Positions 1 to 7,984 of a DNA stretch of 63,613 bases are shown here, piece by piece. Both the position numbers and the translations under genes were made by a program. The notes under the pieces are model-generated. The model did no database searches. It was not told where the DNA came from and was given only the letters and a program-made list of their open reading frames with translations. The stretch lies in the NCBI GenBank assembly GCA_036501845.1, contig DASXZO010000020.1, positions 1 to 63,613 on the forward strand, in the 5' to 3' direction. Within the stretch, counting starts at the first letter, position 1. Each line of letters starts with the position of its first letter. Source of the DNA: JBBREP01 sp036501845. Its GTDB lineage: Bacteria > Actinomycetota > Acidimicrobiia > IMCC26256 > PALSA-610.

Positions 1-6
1 TCTTAC

Positions 7-68
7 CTCTTGTTCGCTGCGCTCACGGGGCCGGTCGGCCTTCCCTCGCTGGGCGCATCGTTGCGGAG
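7..68 (-). repeat. Dispersed repeat, copy 1
   Basis: Read on the minus strand, about 62 bases match the plus-strand segment 38358-38418. Shared blocks include CTCCGCAACG, GCGAGGGAAGGCC and GTGAGCG-AGCGAAC-AGAG, with scattered mismatches in between. No coding role is visible here. The copies lie in inverted orientation 38 kb apart, so this looks like a small interspersed element rather than part of a gene. Confidence 0.55.
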
Positions 69-129
69 TATGCCGCTCGTCCACGCTCGGCCGGAGCGGC
101 AACGGTATGCGGCCCCGTGGCGGTCTGGC

Positions 130-151
130 GAAGTTGTCGGCCGACAACTTC
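130..151. promoter_or_regulatory. Perfect 22-bp palindrome, possible operator
   Basis: The arm GAAGTTGTCGG is followed at once by its exact reverse complement, giving two 11-bp arms with no spacer. It lies about 97 bases upstream of the secreted-protein start at 248. A spacer-free palindrome of this length is typical of a site for a dimeric repressor (TetR or GntR class) and forms a poor RNA hairpin. The regulator is unknown. The rest of bases 1-247 holds only the repeat at 7-68. Confidence 0.5.
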
Positions 152-247
152 TCTGGTTGACGCGGGGCAACGACGCCGATCCCGTTCGGGCGCACGCTGT
201 GGAGGACAAGCCGGCACCGGGTCGGCCACATCTCCAGGGAGCACGAC

Positions 248-1393
248 ATGAAGGCCATCCGCATCCTCCGCAGCCTCGCCACCCTCACCGCCGCCGCCGG
301 CCTCGTCACCGCGATCGGCGTGGGTACCGCATCGGCGGCCACCAACCAAGCGCCCGTCGGCTGCCTGGGGTGCATCACCCCGCCGGCGAACAACAACGGC
401 GCGGTCGGTGGCACCGTGAACATGTCCACCTGCACCGCGACACCCACCATCTACGTGACCAGTGGCGTCACTGGCGAGTACGCCTCGGTCACCTCCAAGG
501 GCAATGGCGTGTGGAGCTACTTCGCCACCAACGTCACTCCGGGAACCGCCACCGTCCATCCGTCGAACGGCTGCCCGCTCGGTCAGTGGTCGCCGGCGTC
601 AGTGTCCACGTACGTCCCGCCGCAGATCATCGCGTCGGCACCGCAGCTCACCTACGTGATGCCCGCGCACACGAAGACCATCGACGGTTTTCTGATCGCC
701 GCAGGTGCGCAATCGAAGTTCTCCGACCTGAAGTTGCACCTCAACGACTATGGGCCGCAGCACGGCAACAGTCACCAGGCCGAGAACACCTCGTACCTGT
801 CGACCGGTTCGACGCACCTCACGTTCAACATCCCCGAGGTGGCGTACAACATGAAGCTCTGCAGCTCCTTCCTCTGCCCAACCTTCGGTCACGCCGACTA
901 CTACGTGAACGACATGAACCTCTCGACGACCGCGTTTGCATGGACCGACGCAGGCACGTTGCAGATGACGGCGAGCTTCGAGTCGGCCGGTAGCGAGCTG
1001 AAGGGCTTCTACACGAACGCCCTCGTGGGCGAGACCGACAGCGCAATGCCCGACGCCGACATCAACAACGCCACTGTCACCATCTCCCTCCTGCCGGTCG
1101 CCGACGGCGCCGGTGGTATCACCTTCGAAGTGTCGGGCCCACCGACCTTCCAGGGCACGATCCAGGCCGGCGGCCCGTGCTCGGTGTTCGGCTGGGACTG
1201 GTGCGACTCGCTCACCGGCTACAAGGGCACGATCTCGAGTGCCTTCTCCAACGCAGCGCTCGCAGCGCTCAACTCGAGCGCCGTGCAGCACGAGATCTCC
1301 ACCCAGGTGCGCCCGATCCTGACCTCGCTGGGGATCGGCAACGTCACCGGCATCAGCGTCCAGGGCGACGACGTGGTGGTCGCCTACTCCTGA
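248..1393 (+). CDS. Secreted protein of unknown function
   Basis: This is a 381-residue protein with a clear Sec signal peptide: a basic start (MKAIRILRS), a hydrophobic core and a cleavage region ending GTASAA near residue 31. The ATG at 248 is preceded by AGGGAGCACGAC, which gives a good ribosome binding site. The mature part has several cysteines (CLGC, CSSFLC, CSVFGWDWC) that could form disulfides in an extracellular fold, and no membrane segment follows the signal. I recognise no family. The gene stands alone behind a perfect palindrome and ends at a strong hairpin. Confidence 0.8.
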   Translation: MKAIRILRSLATLTAAAGLVTAIGVGTASAATNQAPVGCLGCITPPANNNGAVGGTVNMSTCTATPTIYVTSGVTGEYASVTSKGNGVWSYFATNVTPGTATVHPSNGCPLGQWSPASVSTYVPPQIIASAPQLTYVMPAHTKTIDGFLIAAGAQSKFSDLKLHLNDYGPQHGNSHQAENTSYLSTGSTHLTFNIPEVAYNMKLCSSFLCPTFGHADYYVNDMNLSTTAFAWTDAGTLQMTASFESAGSELKGFYTNALVGETDSAMPDADINNATVTISLLPVADGAGGITFEVSGPPTFQGTIQAGGPCSVFGWDWCDSLTGYKGTISSAFSNAALAALNSSAVQHEISTQVRPILTSLGIGNVTGISVQGDDVVVAYS

Positions 1394-1433
1394 ACCATCC
1401 GAGCACTGCCACGTCAACGGCGACGTGGTCGAC

Positions 1434-1468
1434 GAGAGCGGTCGCGGCCCCAGGCTGCGACCGCTCTC
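1434..1468. terminator. Bidirectional hairpin terminator
   Basis: A perfect 12-bp stem (GAGAGCGGTCGC paired with GCGACCGCTCTC) encloses an 11-base loop. It sits between the convergent genes ending at 1393 and 1479. There is no long U tract, as is common for terminators in GC-rich actinobacteria. A smaller 7-bp hairpin (CCACGTC/GACGTGG) precedes it at 1409-1428. Confidence 0.6.
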
Positions 1469-1478
1469 TCGCGCGTGG

Positions 1479-2144
1479 TCAGCGGGCGCGCCGTCGCAAG
1501 GCGTCGCGGTCGAGCACGTCGATCTGGCCGCGGCGGAGTGCGACGAGCCCGTCGACTTCGGCCTGCTTCAGCACGCGGTTCACGGTCGGGCGGGTGGTGC
1601 CCGCCATCGCCGCGACGATCTCTTGGCGCACCGGCATCGCGCCGCCCTCGGCGTCGGAGAGGTACAGGTCGGCGAGCAGGTTCAGTTGCGCGAACACGCG
1701 AGATTCCACAGGGTCGAACAAGCCTGACATCGCCGAGCCCGACAAGCGCACCACTCGCGCCGCGAGGAGCTCGATGAGGAACCGCGACACGGTGGGATGC
1801 TGCGCGCTGATCTCGTCGAATTCACGCCGGTGCAGCTCGAGCGTCACCGATGGCTCCAGTGCCGTGATCGTTGCCGTCCGCCGGCCGTCGTCGCGCACCA
1901 GTGCCAGTTCGCCGAACACGTTTCCCGGGCTCTCGATGGCCAACACGACGCGATCTCCGAGCTGCGTGGCCACGCTCACCGCGAACCGACCTTCGACCAC
2001 CACGTGGCACGAATCGCCCGGGTCACCCTCGTGGCACACGACGGTGCCGGCCGTGAAACGACGGCGCCGCATCGCGGCATGCACGCGCGCGCGATCGGCC
2101 TCCGGCAGCTTTGCAAACAGCGGAAAGGAGTCGAGCGGCGTCAT
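1479..2144 (-). CDS. Crp/Fnr-family transcriptional regulator
   Basis: This 221-residue cyclic-nucleotide-binding regulator has an N-terminal cNMP beta-barrel (about residues 10-125) with a phosphate-binding-cassette-like stretch, VFGELALVRDDGRRTATI. A C-terminal winged helix contains MPVRQEIVAAMAGTTRPTVN, the recognition-helix type of Crp. I chose the ATG at 2144 (MTPLDSFPLF); the frame is open further upstream, but that part overlaps the preceding gene and has no family character. The gene lies 46 bases downstream of the cyclase/ATPase gene on the same strand, so the regulator may respond to that cyclase's product. This link is inference. Confidence 0.87.
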   Translation of the reverse strand: MTPLDSFPLFAKLPEADRARVHAAMRRRRFTAGTVVCHEGDPGDSCHVVVEGRFAVSVATQLGDRVVLAIESPGNVFGELALVRDDGRRTATITALEPSVTLELHRREFDEISAQHPTVSRFLIELLAARVVRLSGSAMSGLFDPVESRVFAQLNLLADLYLSDAEGGAMPVRQEIVAAMAGTTRPTVNRVLKQAEVDGLVALRRGQIDVLDRDALRRRAR

Positions 2145-2190
2145 ACCTTCACGCTGCTTCGCGGCACGTTGCCCGTTGTCATACGGATTG

Positions 2191-5100
2191 TCATACCGAT
2201 CCCCTCCCGACCGCGGCCGGCAGCATGGCCGCGAGGCCGTCGCAGCGCATTCGCTCGAGGTATGTGCGCGCTTCTTCGTCGCGATTCGACGCAAGCGCCT
2301 CGATCACTTCGAGCCACGCGCCGCGAATGGGAGCGAGCGGAGTGAGGCGACCGATCTCGTCGCGGCGACCGATCGCGGCGAGCGCGATCGCGATCTGGGC
2401 GACGTCGTGATCGGTGCCGTGGTCCCAGTCGGGCTGGCAGAAGGCGTCGAGGTAATCGTCGCAGATCCAATGGGCCGCAGGGTCGCCCTGCACCGCGCCG
2501 ATGAACGCCGCTGCGGCGAGGCACGTGAGCCGAGCGTAGGGAACCGAGAGGCCGTGGTGAGCGGTGGCACTGCGCAGAGCGGCGCTGACGTCGGGCCGCG
2601 CGCTGGTGAGCTGTTCGTGCCAGAGGCGTGCACCGGTCATGAGCCAACCCGCGTCGTGATCGACCTCACCCAACCTCGTTGCAATTGCCTCGATTTCACG
2701 CCACGCCGCGCCGACGCTCGCTGCACCATCGGCGTCGAACACCGCAGCCTCGATCGCGGCGAGCGCCAGCACGAACAGCAACTCGTTGCCATCCGGGGTG
2801 TTCTGGCGCGCCCAGAGGATCGCGTCGGCGAGCAGCGCGCGGCCTGCGGCGTTCGCGCCGGCGAGATGAAGGTTGCTCGTGCTCGAGAGCGCTGCGACGG
2901 CTGCACGCGGGTGACGCCGCTCGAGCAGCACGCGGGCCGCCAACTCCGACTCGGCCGCACCGCCCGCGTCGCCGATGATGCATCGCGCTCGCCCGTACTG
3001 CACGCGCAGCAACGCCGCGGCCTCAGCGGCTCCGCACGCGTCGGCGCGCGCGATCTCGCGCGTGCAGAGCTCGATCGCCTCGCGGTAACAGCCGCGTGCA
3101 TTCAAGGCAAACGCGTATGCATACGGTCCGAGCGCAGTGATCGGCCCCGGCGGCTGGTCGGACGCGAGCTCGGCCGCGCGCTGTGCATACGTCTCGGCGA
3201 GTACGGCATCGTCCATGCGCAACTCGGCGTGATCACTCAGCGCGAAGAGCACCGCGATCGCGTCACCCACATGCTCCGAACCCAAGGCCGCGTCGCACGC
3301 CGCAACCAGCGCGTCGTGGTCGCCGCGACCGTCGGCGTGACGGGCCAACTCGCGGGCCACGACGAGGCTGGCCCGGTCGCGAGGCGCCGGTGCAAGATCC
3401 AGCGCTCGATCGCTGTAGCGGATCACCGCGTTGTGGTCGTGGCGTGCCGAAGCCTGTGCCGTGGCGTCGACGAGCGCTGCCGCGGCCGCAACCCGCAGCG
3501 CGGCATCGGGCTCGTGCAGATCGCGCGCCAGGTCGAGCGCAACGACGAGATGGTGCGCGATCTGTTCGCTCAGCGCGTGCCCTGCTGCACCACGGCGCAA
3601 CCACAGCGCGGCGTGTTCGTGGCCTTCGCGCCTGCGGGGACGTGGAAGCTGGCCGTAGGCAACCTCGCGCACGAGCGTGTGCGAGAACTCGAACTCGATG
3701 GTGCCTTCGATCGACGACCTGCGGCGCCGCACCACGAACTGCAGCCGCTCCAGCTCTGCGAGCGCGCGCTCGTCGTCGGCCAGCGAGGTGCCGCTGTGGT
3801 CGAGGGCGCGCACGGCCTCGAGCCACGCAATGTCGCCGAGGATCGCGGCGCGCTGCATGAACCACTTCTGCCGCGCGTCGAGACGGTCGACGCGCGCGGC
3901 AATCAGGCTCTGGACCGTCTCGGGAACCGTCTCGTCCACTCCACCCTGGGCGACCGAGCGTGCATATTCGAGCGCGAACAAGGGGTTCCCCGCCGCCTGG
4001 TGCACCAACCGACGCTCGACATCGACCGCGAGCGCCACAGTTCCGAGGCGGTCGCGCACGATCGCGGCGACATCAGCGGCCGGCAAGGGTGCGAGGTCGA
4101 TGCGTTGCGCGAGCGGGCCACCATCGCCCCAATCGGGCTGCGACGCGTCGAGTTCAGGCCGGGCGGTCGTCACCACGAGCAGCGGCGCGCCAACGATGCG
4201 ACTGGCGAGATCTTCGATGAGCTCCAAGAGCGCGCGGTCGGCCCAATGAATGTCGTCGAACACCAGCACCGTCGGGCTCCGCCGGGCAACCGCAGTCACG
4301 AACATGCGCCAACCCGCGATCGCGTCGCGTCGCGACTCCAGCGCAAGCTCGGCGTCGAGTCCGAGCAACACGCCGATCTGCCGGCTCACGAAGCGTCCGT
4401 CGGGACCATCGAGGCCGAGAGACGCCACCGTGCGCTCGACCTTGTTGCGCATCGCCTCCCCCGTGTCGGAGTCGAAGATGCCGCACTCCTGCTTCACGAT
4501 CTGCTCGAACGCCCAGAGGCCGCCACCGTCGCCGTACGCGACCACGCGGCCGTGCCGCCACACCACGAGATCGGCCAGTGCGTCGACGCGCACTCCAAGT
4601 TCTTCGACCAGGCGGCTCTTGCCGATACCCGGCACACCCACGATCGTGAGCAGGCGCACCTCACGCGCGTGCCGGCACGCTTCGAACGCGTCGGCGAGCA
4701 ACTCCGACTCGCGCTCGCGACCCAAGAGCCGGCCGTGCTCGCGCTGCTGCTCCGGCTGGCGCGACCGCGGACGCACCGCACGCGCGCAAAGCACCGGAAC
4801 TGACTTGCCCTTTGCGATCACCGGCGCGGCCGTTTCGTACACGATCTCGCGCACCGTCGCCCGCTCGGTAGCCGCCGACACCAGCACGCCGTCGACTGGA
4901 GCCGCGGCCTGCAGGCGGGCCGCGGTGTTCAGCACGTCGCCCGATGCCATGCCGCGAACATCCGAGCCTGCGGCCGTGAGGTCGACGAGCGCCTCCCCCG
5001 TGGCCACACCGACGCGCACGTGGAGCTCGGCATCGAGGTCACCGACGACCGCGATGGTTTCGAGCGCCGCGCGTACGGCGCGCTCGGCGTCGTCCTCGTG

Positions 5101-5409
5101 CGCCATCGGCGCGCCGAATACTCCGACCACCGCGTCACCGATGAACTTCTCGACCGTGCCGCCGAAGCGTGCGAGCACGGATCGGACACTCTGGTGGTAG
5201 CGGTGGAGCAGCCGGTGGACGTCCTCGATGTCGAGCGTTTCGCCGTGGGCCGTGGAGCCGACCAGATCGACGAACACCGCGGTGACGACTTTGCGCTCCT
5301 CGCGCTGAGTCGCCGGTGCGGTAGCGGTCTGTGCGAGTGGCGCGCCGCAATCACCGCAGAATCGCTGGGCAGTGGCCGCTGCCGCACCGCACGCGCCGCA
5401 CGATCCCAC
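2191..5409 (-). CDS. Class III nucleotide cyclase / AAA ATPase / TPR signalling protein
   Basis: This is a 1072-residue cytoplasmic multidomain protein. A zinc ribbon opens it (CGAC and CGDC pairs in the first 22 residues). The cyclase domain (about 35-200) keeps the metal-binding Asp residues in FVDLVGST and KFIGDAVVGVFG, the purine-contacting Lys of KFIGD, and the GD-x-x-NTAARLQ segment with catalytic Asn and Arg, so it looks active. An AAA/NB-ARC-like ATPase follows with Walker A GVPGIGKS and Walker B TVLVFDDIHWAD. The C-terminal 500 residues are Ala/Leu-rich helical TPR-like repeats. This architecture is common in actinobacteria. Product (cAMP or cGMP) and input signal cannot be read from sequence. 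The Crp-type gene follows directly. Confidence 0.9.
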   Translation of the reverse strand: MGSCGACGAAAATAQRFCGDCGAPLAQTATAPATQREERKVVTAVFVDLVGSTAHGETLDIEDVHRLLHRYHQSVRSVLARFGGTVEKFIGDAVVGVFGAPMAHEDDAERAVRAALETIAVVGDLDAELHVRVGVATGEALVDLTAAGSDVRGMASGDVLNTAARLQAAAPVDGVLVSAATERATVREIVYETAAPVIAKGKSVPVLCARAVRPRSRQPEQQREHGRLLGRERESELLADAFEACRHAREVRLLTIVGVPGIGKSRLVEELGVRVDALADLVVWRHGRVVAYGDGGGLWAFEQIVKQECGIFDSDTGEAMRNKVERTVASLGLDGPDGRFVSRQIGVLLGLDAELALESRRDAIAGWRMFVTAVARRSPTVLVFDDIHWADRALLELIEDLASRIVGAPLLVVTTARPELDASQPDWGDGGPLAQRIDLAPLPAADVAAIVRDRLGTVALAVDVERRLVHQAAGNPLFALEYARSVAQGGVDETVPETVQSLIAARVDRLDARQKWFMQRAAILGDIAWLEAVRALDHSGTSLADDERALAELERLQFVVRRRRSSIEGTIEFEFSHTLVREVAYGQLPRPRRREGHEHAALWLRRGAAGHALSEQIAHHLVVALDLARDLHEPDAALRVAAAAALVDATAQASARHDHNAVIRYSDRALDLAPAPRDRASLVVARELARHADGRGDHDALVAACDAALGSEHVGDAIAVLFALSDHAELRMDDAVLAETYAQRAAELASDQPPGPITALGPYAYAFALNARGCYREAIELCTREIARADACGAAEAAALLRVQYGRARCIIGDAGGAAESELAARVLLERRHPRAAVAALSSTSNLHLAGANAAGRALLADAILWARQNTPDGNELLFVLALAAIEAAVFDADGAASVGAAWREIEAIATRLGEVDHDAGWLMTGARLWHEQLTSARPDVSAALRSATAHHGLSVPYARLTCLAAAAFIGAVQGDPAAHWICDDYLDAFCQPDWDHGTDHDVAQIAIALAAIGRRDEIGRLTPLAPIRGAWLEVIEALASNRDEEARTYLERMRCDGLAAMLPAAVGRGSV

Positions 5410-5456
5410 CGCGGGGAATGTAACCGTCCGCGCTCATGGGCGTTCCGAGCCGTTGG

Positions 5457-6266
5457 TCAGTCGGAGGGCAGCCGCCCGAGCACCTTGTTCATGAGCGCTC
5501 CGTCACTCGTGGCACCGTACGGCTGGCCGGTGGTGCTCGCCTCCACAAGCACCACGGTGCTCCCAAGCATCGCGGCAACGATGTCGACGTACTCGTTCAC
5601 CTGTTCCTGCGGTGTGTTGAGCGTTGCGGTCAGCCGGAAGGCAACGTCGGTGCTGTGGTTCACTTGGATGTTCACCGAGCCGCCCAGATCGGCGGCAGTG
5701 ACGGCACCGATCTGCACGTGTTGCTGCGCGGCGCCCGCGGCGAGCTGCGACTTGAACAGCGCCGCGAGGCACGAGGGTGCGGCGGCGCCCGAGTACGCCT
5801 CGAATCGCGGTTGCGCCGCCGCGGATGACGCGAACACGTGCACCGTGTTGACGATGTTGATGTTGCCTTCCACGAACAGGCGCTCGACTTCGCCCGGCGC
5901 GATGGTGGTGTCGACCAGATCGGGGTTGGAACCGACGCAACGGGCGAAGGCACGATTCTGGGCGGTCTGCGCGGCGGTCGGCTGCGGCGCCGCCTCCGAC
6001 GTGAAGCCGGGAAGATCGGTCGCGGTCAGGGCGGCGCGCGCGGCAATCGCAGTATCCGGCGACGCGACCACCGACGTCGACCTCGACGTCGACGCCGCGA
6101 CCGAGGTCGATGGGGCTGTGGCCGACGTCGTGGTGGACACTCGCGCGGTCGTCGTGGAGGCCTTCGCCGCACTCGGCTGGGACGACGAGCTACTGCACGC
6201 CGCGAGCCCGGCCGCGAGCGCCAACGCCGCACCCAGACACGCCGGGACCCGAGCCATCGGTCTCAT
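5457..6266 (-). CDS. Putative lipoprotein
   Basis: This is a 269-residue exported protein. A lipoprotein signal (residues about 1-24) ends in the lipobox LAAC, giving an acylated Cys. A Ser/Thr/Ala-rich spacer of about 60 residues follows, typical of a tether between membrane and domain. The globular part (about 80-265) has a conserved-looking Cys pair (FARCVG and PSCLAAL) and a late hydrophobic strand region ending VDIVAAMLGSTVVLVEAS. I recognise no named family; it resembles actinobacterial extracellular sensor-like lipoproteins in layout only. It lies 47 bases downstream of the cyclase gene start and is divergent from the thiolase. Confidence 0.75.
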   Translation of the reverse strand: MRPMARVPACLGAALALAAGLAACSSSSSQPSAAKASTTTARVSTTTSATAPSTSVAASTSRSTSVVASPDTAIAARAALTATDLPGFTSEAAPQPTAAQTAQNRAFARCVGSNPDLVDTTIAPGEVERLFVEGNINIVNTVHVFASSAAAQPRFEAYSGAAAPSCLAALFKSQLAAGAAQQHVQIGAVTAADLGGSVNIQVNHSTDVAFRLTATLNTPQEQVNEYVDIVAAMLGSTVVLVEASTTGQPYGATSDGALMNKVLGRLPSD

Positions 6267-6350
6267 CTCGGCCAGCCTGGCACGGAACTTTGAAAGTTAC
6301 TCGCCAGTAGCCATAGACTGATGGTCCCATTTCGCACCGCGGAGGTCACC

Positions 6351-7535
6351 ATGACCGGGTCAGTCATCGTCGGCACGGCACGCACACCGATCGGCAAGCT
6401 CTCGGGCGCGCTCGCCGGTTTCAGCGGCGCCGACCTCGGTGGTGTGGCCATCGCGGCCGCGCTCGAGCGCGCCGGTCTCACGCCCGAGCAGGTCGACTAC
6501 GTGCTCATGGGCCAGGTGCTGCAGGCCGGCGCCGGCCAGATCACCGCGCGCCAGGCTGCATCGAAGGCCGGCGTGCCGATGAGCGTGCCCGCGAACACCA
6601 TCAACAAGGTGTGTCTGTCGGGCATCAACGCGATCTACCTCGCCGACCAGATGATCAACGCGGGTGACGCCGACATCGTGGTGGCCGGCGGCATGGAGAG
6701 CATGACCAACGCGCCCTACCTGCTCCCCAAGGCGCGCGCCGGATACCGCATGGGCAACGGTGAGCTCGTCGACTCGATGATCAACGACGGCCTCTGGTGC
6801 GCGTTCGATGCCATCCACATGGGCGCGGGCACCGAGAAGTACACGGGCGAGATGGGCGGCATCACGCGCGAAATGCAGGACGAGCTTGCGGCCAAGAGCC
6901 ACGAGCGCGCCGCCGCCGCGCAGAAGGAAGGCCGCTTCGCCGACGAGATCACGCCGGTGTCGATCCCGCAGCGCAAGGGCGATCCTGTCGTCGTCGACAC
7001 CGACGAAGGCGTGCGTCCGGGAACCACGGTCGAGTCGTTGGGTGGTCTCAGGCCCGCGTTCGCCAAGGACGGCACGATCACGGCCGGCAACGCCTCGCAG
7101 ATCTCCGACGGTGGCGCCGCAGTCATCGTCACGAGCAAGGCCAAGGCGGCCGAGCTCGGTCTCACGCCGCTCGCCGAGCTGGTGGGCTACGGCATGGTGG
7201 CCGGTCCCAACCCGTCGCTGCTCACCCAGCCGTCGGGTGCGATCAAGCGCGCGCTCGACAAGGCGTCGTTGAAGGTGAGCGACGTCGACCTGTTCGAGCT
7301 GAACGAGGCATTCGCTGCGGTCGGGTTGGCGTCGATGGCCGACCTCGGCATCGCTGACGACGTGGTCAACGTCAACGGCGGCGCGATCGCGCTCGGTCAC
7401 CCGGTGGGCATGTCGGGCGCTCGTGTGGTGATGACGCTGATCCACGAGCTGCGTCGCCGCGGCGGCGGGCTCGGTGCTGCAGCACTGTGCGGCGGCGGCG
7501 GTCAGGGCGATGCTGCGCTCATCCGCACGCTGTAG
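6351..7535 (+). CDS. Acetyl-CoA C-acetyltransferase (thiolase)
   Basis: This 394-residue thiolase interconverts two acetyl-CoA (or acyl-CoA plus acetyl-CoA) and acetoacetyl-CoA or beta-ketoacyl-CoA in the cytoplasm. Catalytic elements are present: the acylated Cys in NKVCLSGINA (near residue 88), the His in IALGHPVGMSGAR, and the second Cys in ALCGGGGQGDA. The length matches the family. The start is the ATG at 6351 (MTGSVIVGTARTPIG), which follows GCGGAGGTCACC; an upstream ATG at 6321 adds ten unrelated residues. It stands without other beta-oxidation genes, so degradative or biosynthetic use cannot be decided. Confidence 0.93.
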   Translation: MTGSVIVGTARTPIGKLSGALAGFSGADLGGVAIAAALERAGLTPEQVDYVLMGQVLQAGAGQITARQAASKAGVPMSVPANTINKVCLSGINAIYLADQMINAGDADIVVAGGMESMTNAPYLLPKARAGYRMGNGELVDSMINDGLWCAFDAIHMGAGTEKYTGEMGGITREMQDELAAKSHERAAAAQKEGRFADEITPVSIPQRKGDPVVVDTDEGVRPGTTVESLGGLRPAFAKDGTITAGNASQISDGGAAVIVTSKAKAAELGLTPLAELVGYGMVAGPNPSLLTQPSGAIKRALDKASLKVSDVDLFELNEAFAAVGLASMADLGIADDVVNVNGGAIALGHPVGMSGARVVMTLIHELRRRGGGLGAAALCGGGGQGDAALIRTL

Positions 7536-7564
7536 GCACACTCGCGCGGCATAACGTCGATCGC

Positions 7565-7924
7565 GTGAGCGACGTCGTTGCGTTCGACGCGCGCACCGCG
7601 CAGTGTTCGGGCGCGGCGCTGGCGGCTGGCGGTTTGATGTATGCCGCAACGCCGATCCACCCACCGCTCGCGTGCCCGTTGCGCGCGCTCACCGGTATTC
7701 CGTGCCCGCTGTGCGGGATGACACGTGCGGTCGTCGCGGCGATGCGCGGCGACATCTGGGCGTCGTTACGGTTCCAGCCCGCGGGAATCGTGCTGCTGCT
7801 GATCGGGCTCTACATGCTGTCGCGCCGCAGCAGCGACCCGGTGAAGGTTCCCGTGTGGATGATCCTCACCGGCCTGGCGCTGATGTGGATCTGGAACCTG
7901 ACACTCAACCCCACGTTCCACTAG
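7565..7924 (+). CDS. DUF2752 membrane protein
   Basis: This small protein of 119 residues carries the DUF2752 hallmark CPLCGMTRA, preceded by a second Cys-Pro motif (ACPLRALTGI). Two or three hydrophobic segments follow (about residues 75-90 and 100-118), ending in an Asn/Trp-rich tail. The family is membrane-bound and its function is not established. I start it at GTG 7565 (VSDVVAFDAR); the frame is open further upstream, but that part overlaps the thiolase end in another frame and is Arg-rich. It lies 29 bases after the thiolase and may be cotranscribed with it. Confidence 0.75.
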   Translation: MSDVVAFDARTAQCSGAALAAGGLMYAATPIHPPLACPLRALTGIPCPLCGMTRAVVAAMRGDIWASLRFQPAGIVLLLIGLYMLSRRSSDPVKVPVWMILTGLALMWIWNLTLNPTFH

Positions 7925-7932
7925 TTGCACTG

Positions 7933-7977
7933 CCGGGCGTCGTAGACCGTCGCTATTCGACGTCTTACGACGCCCGG
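7933..7977. terminator. Hairpin terminator between convergent genes
   Basis: A 12-bp perfect stem (CCGGGCGTCGTA paired with TACGACGCCCGG) encloses a loop of about 21 bases that can itself pair partly. It fills almost the whole gap between the DUF2752 stop and the stop of the convergent subtilase-like gene, so it can serve both. Confidence 0.55.
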
Positions 7978-7984
7978 GTGGGCG

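Noticed and set aside
1177..4803. Plus-strand open frame of 1208 codons antisense to the cyclase/ATPase gene
   Set aside because: It is Arg/His/Ala-rich with no domains, a usual by-product of high-GC coding on the other strand. The minus strand has clear catalytic motifs.
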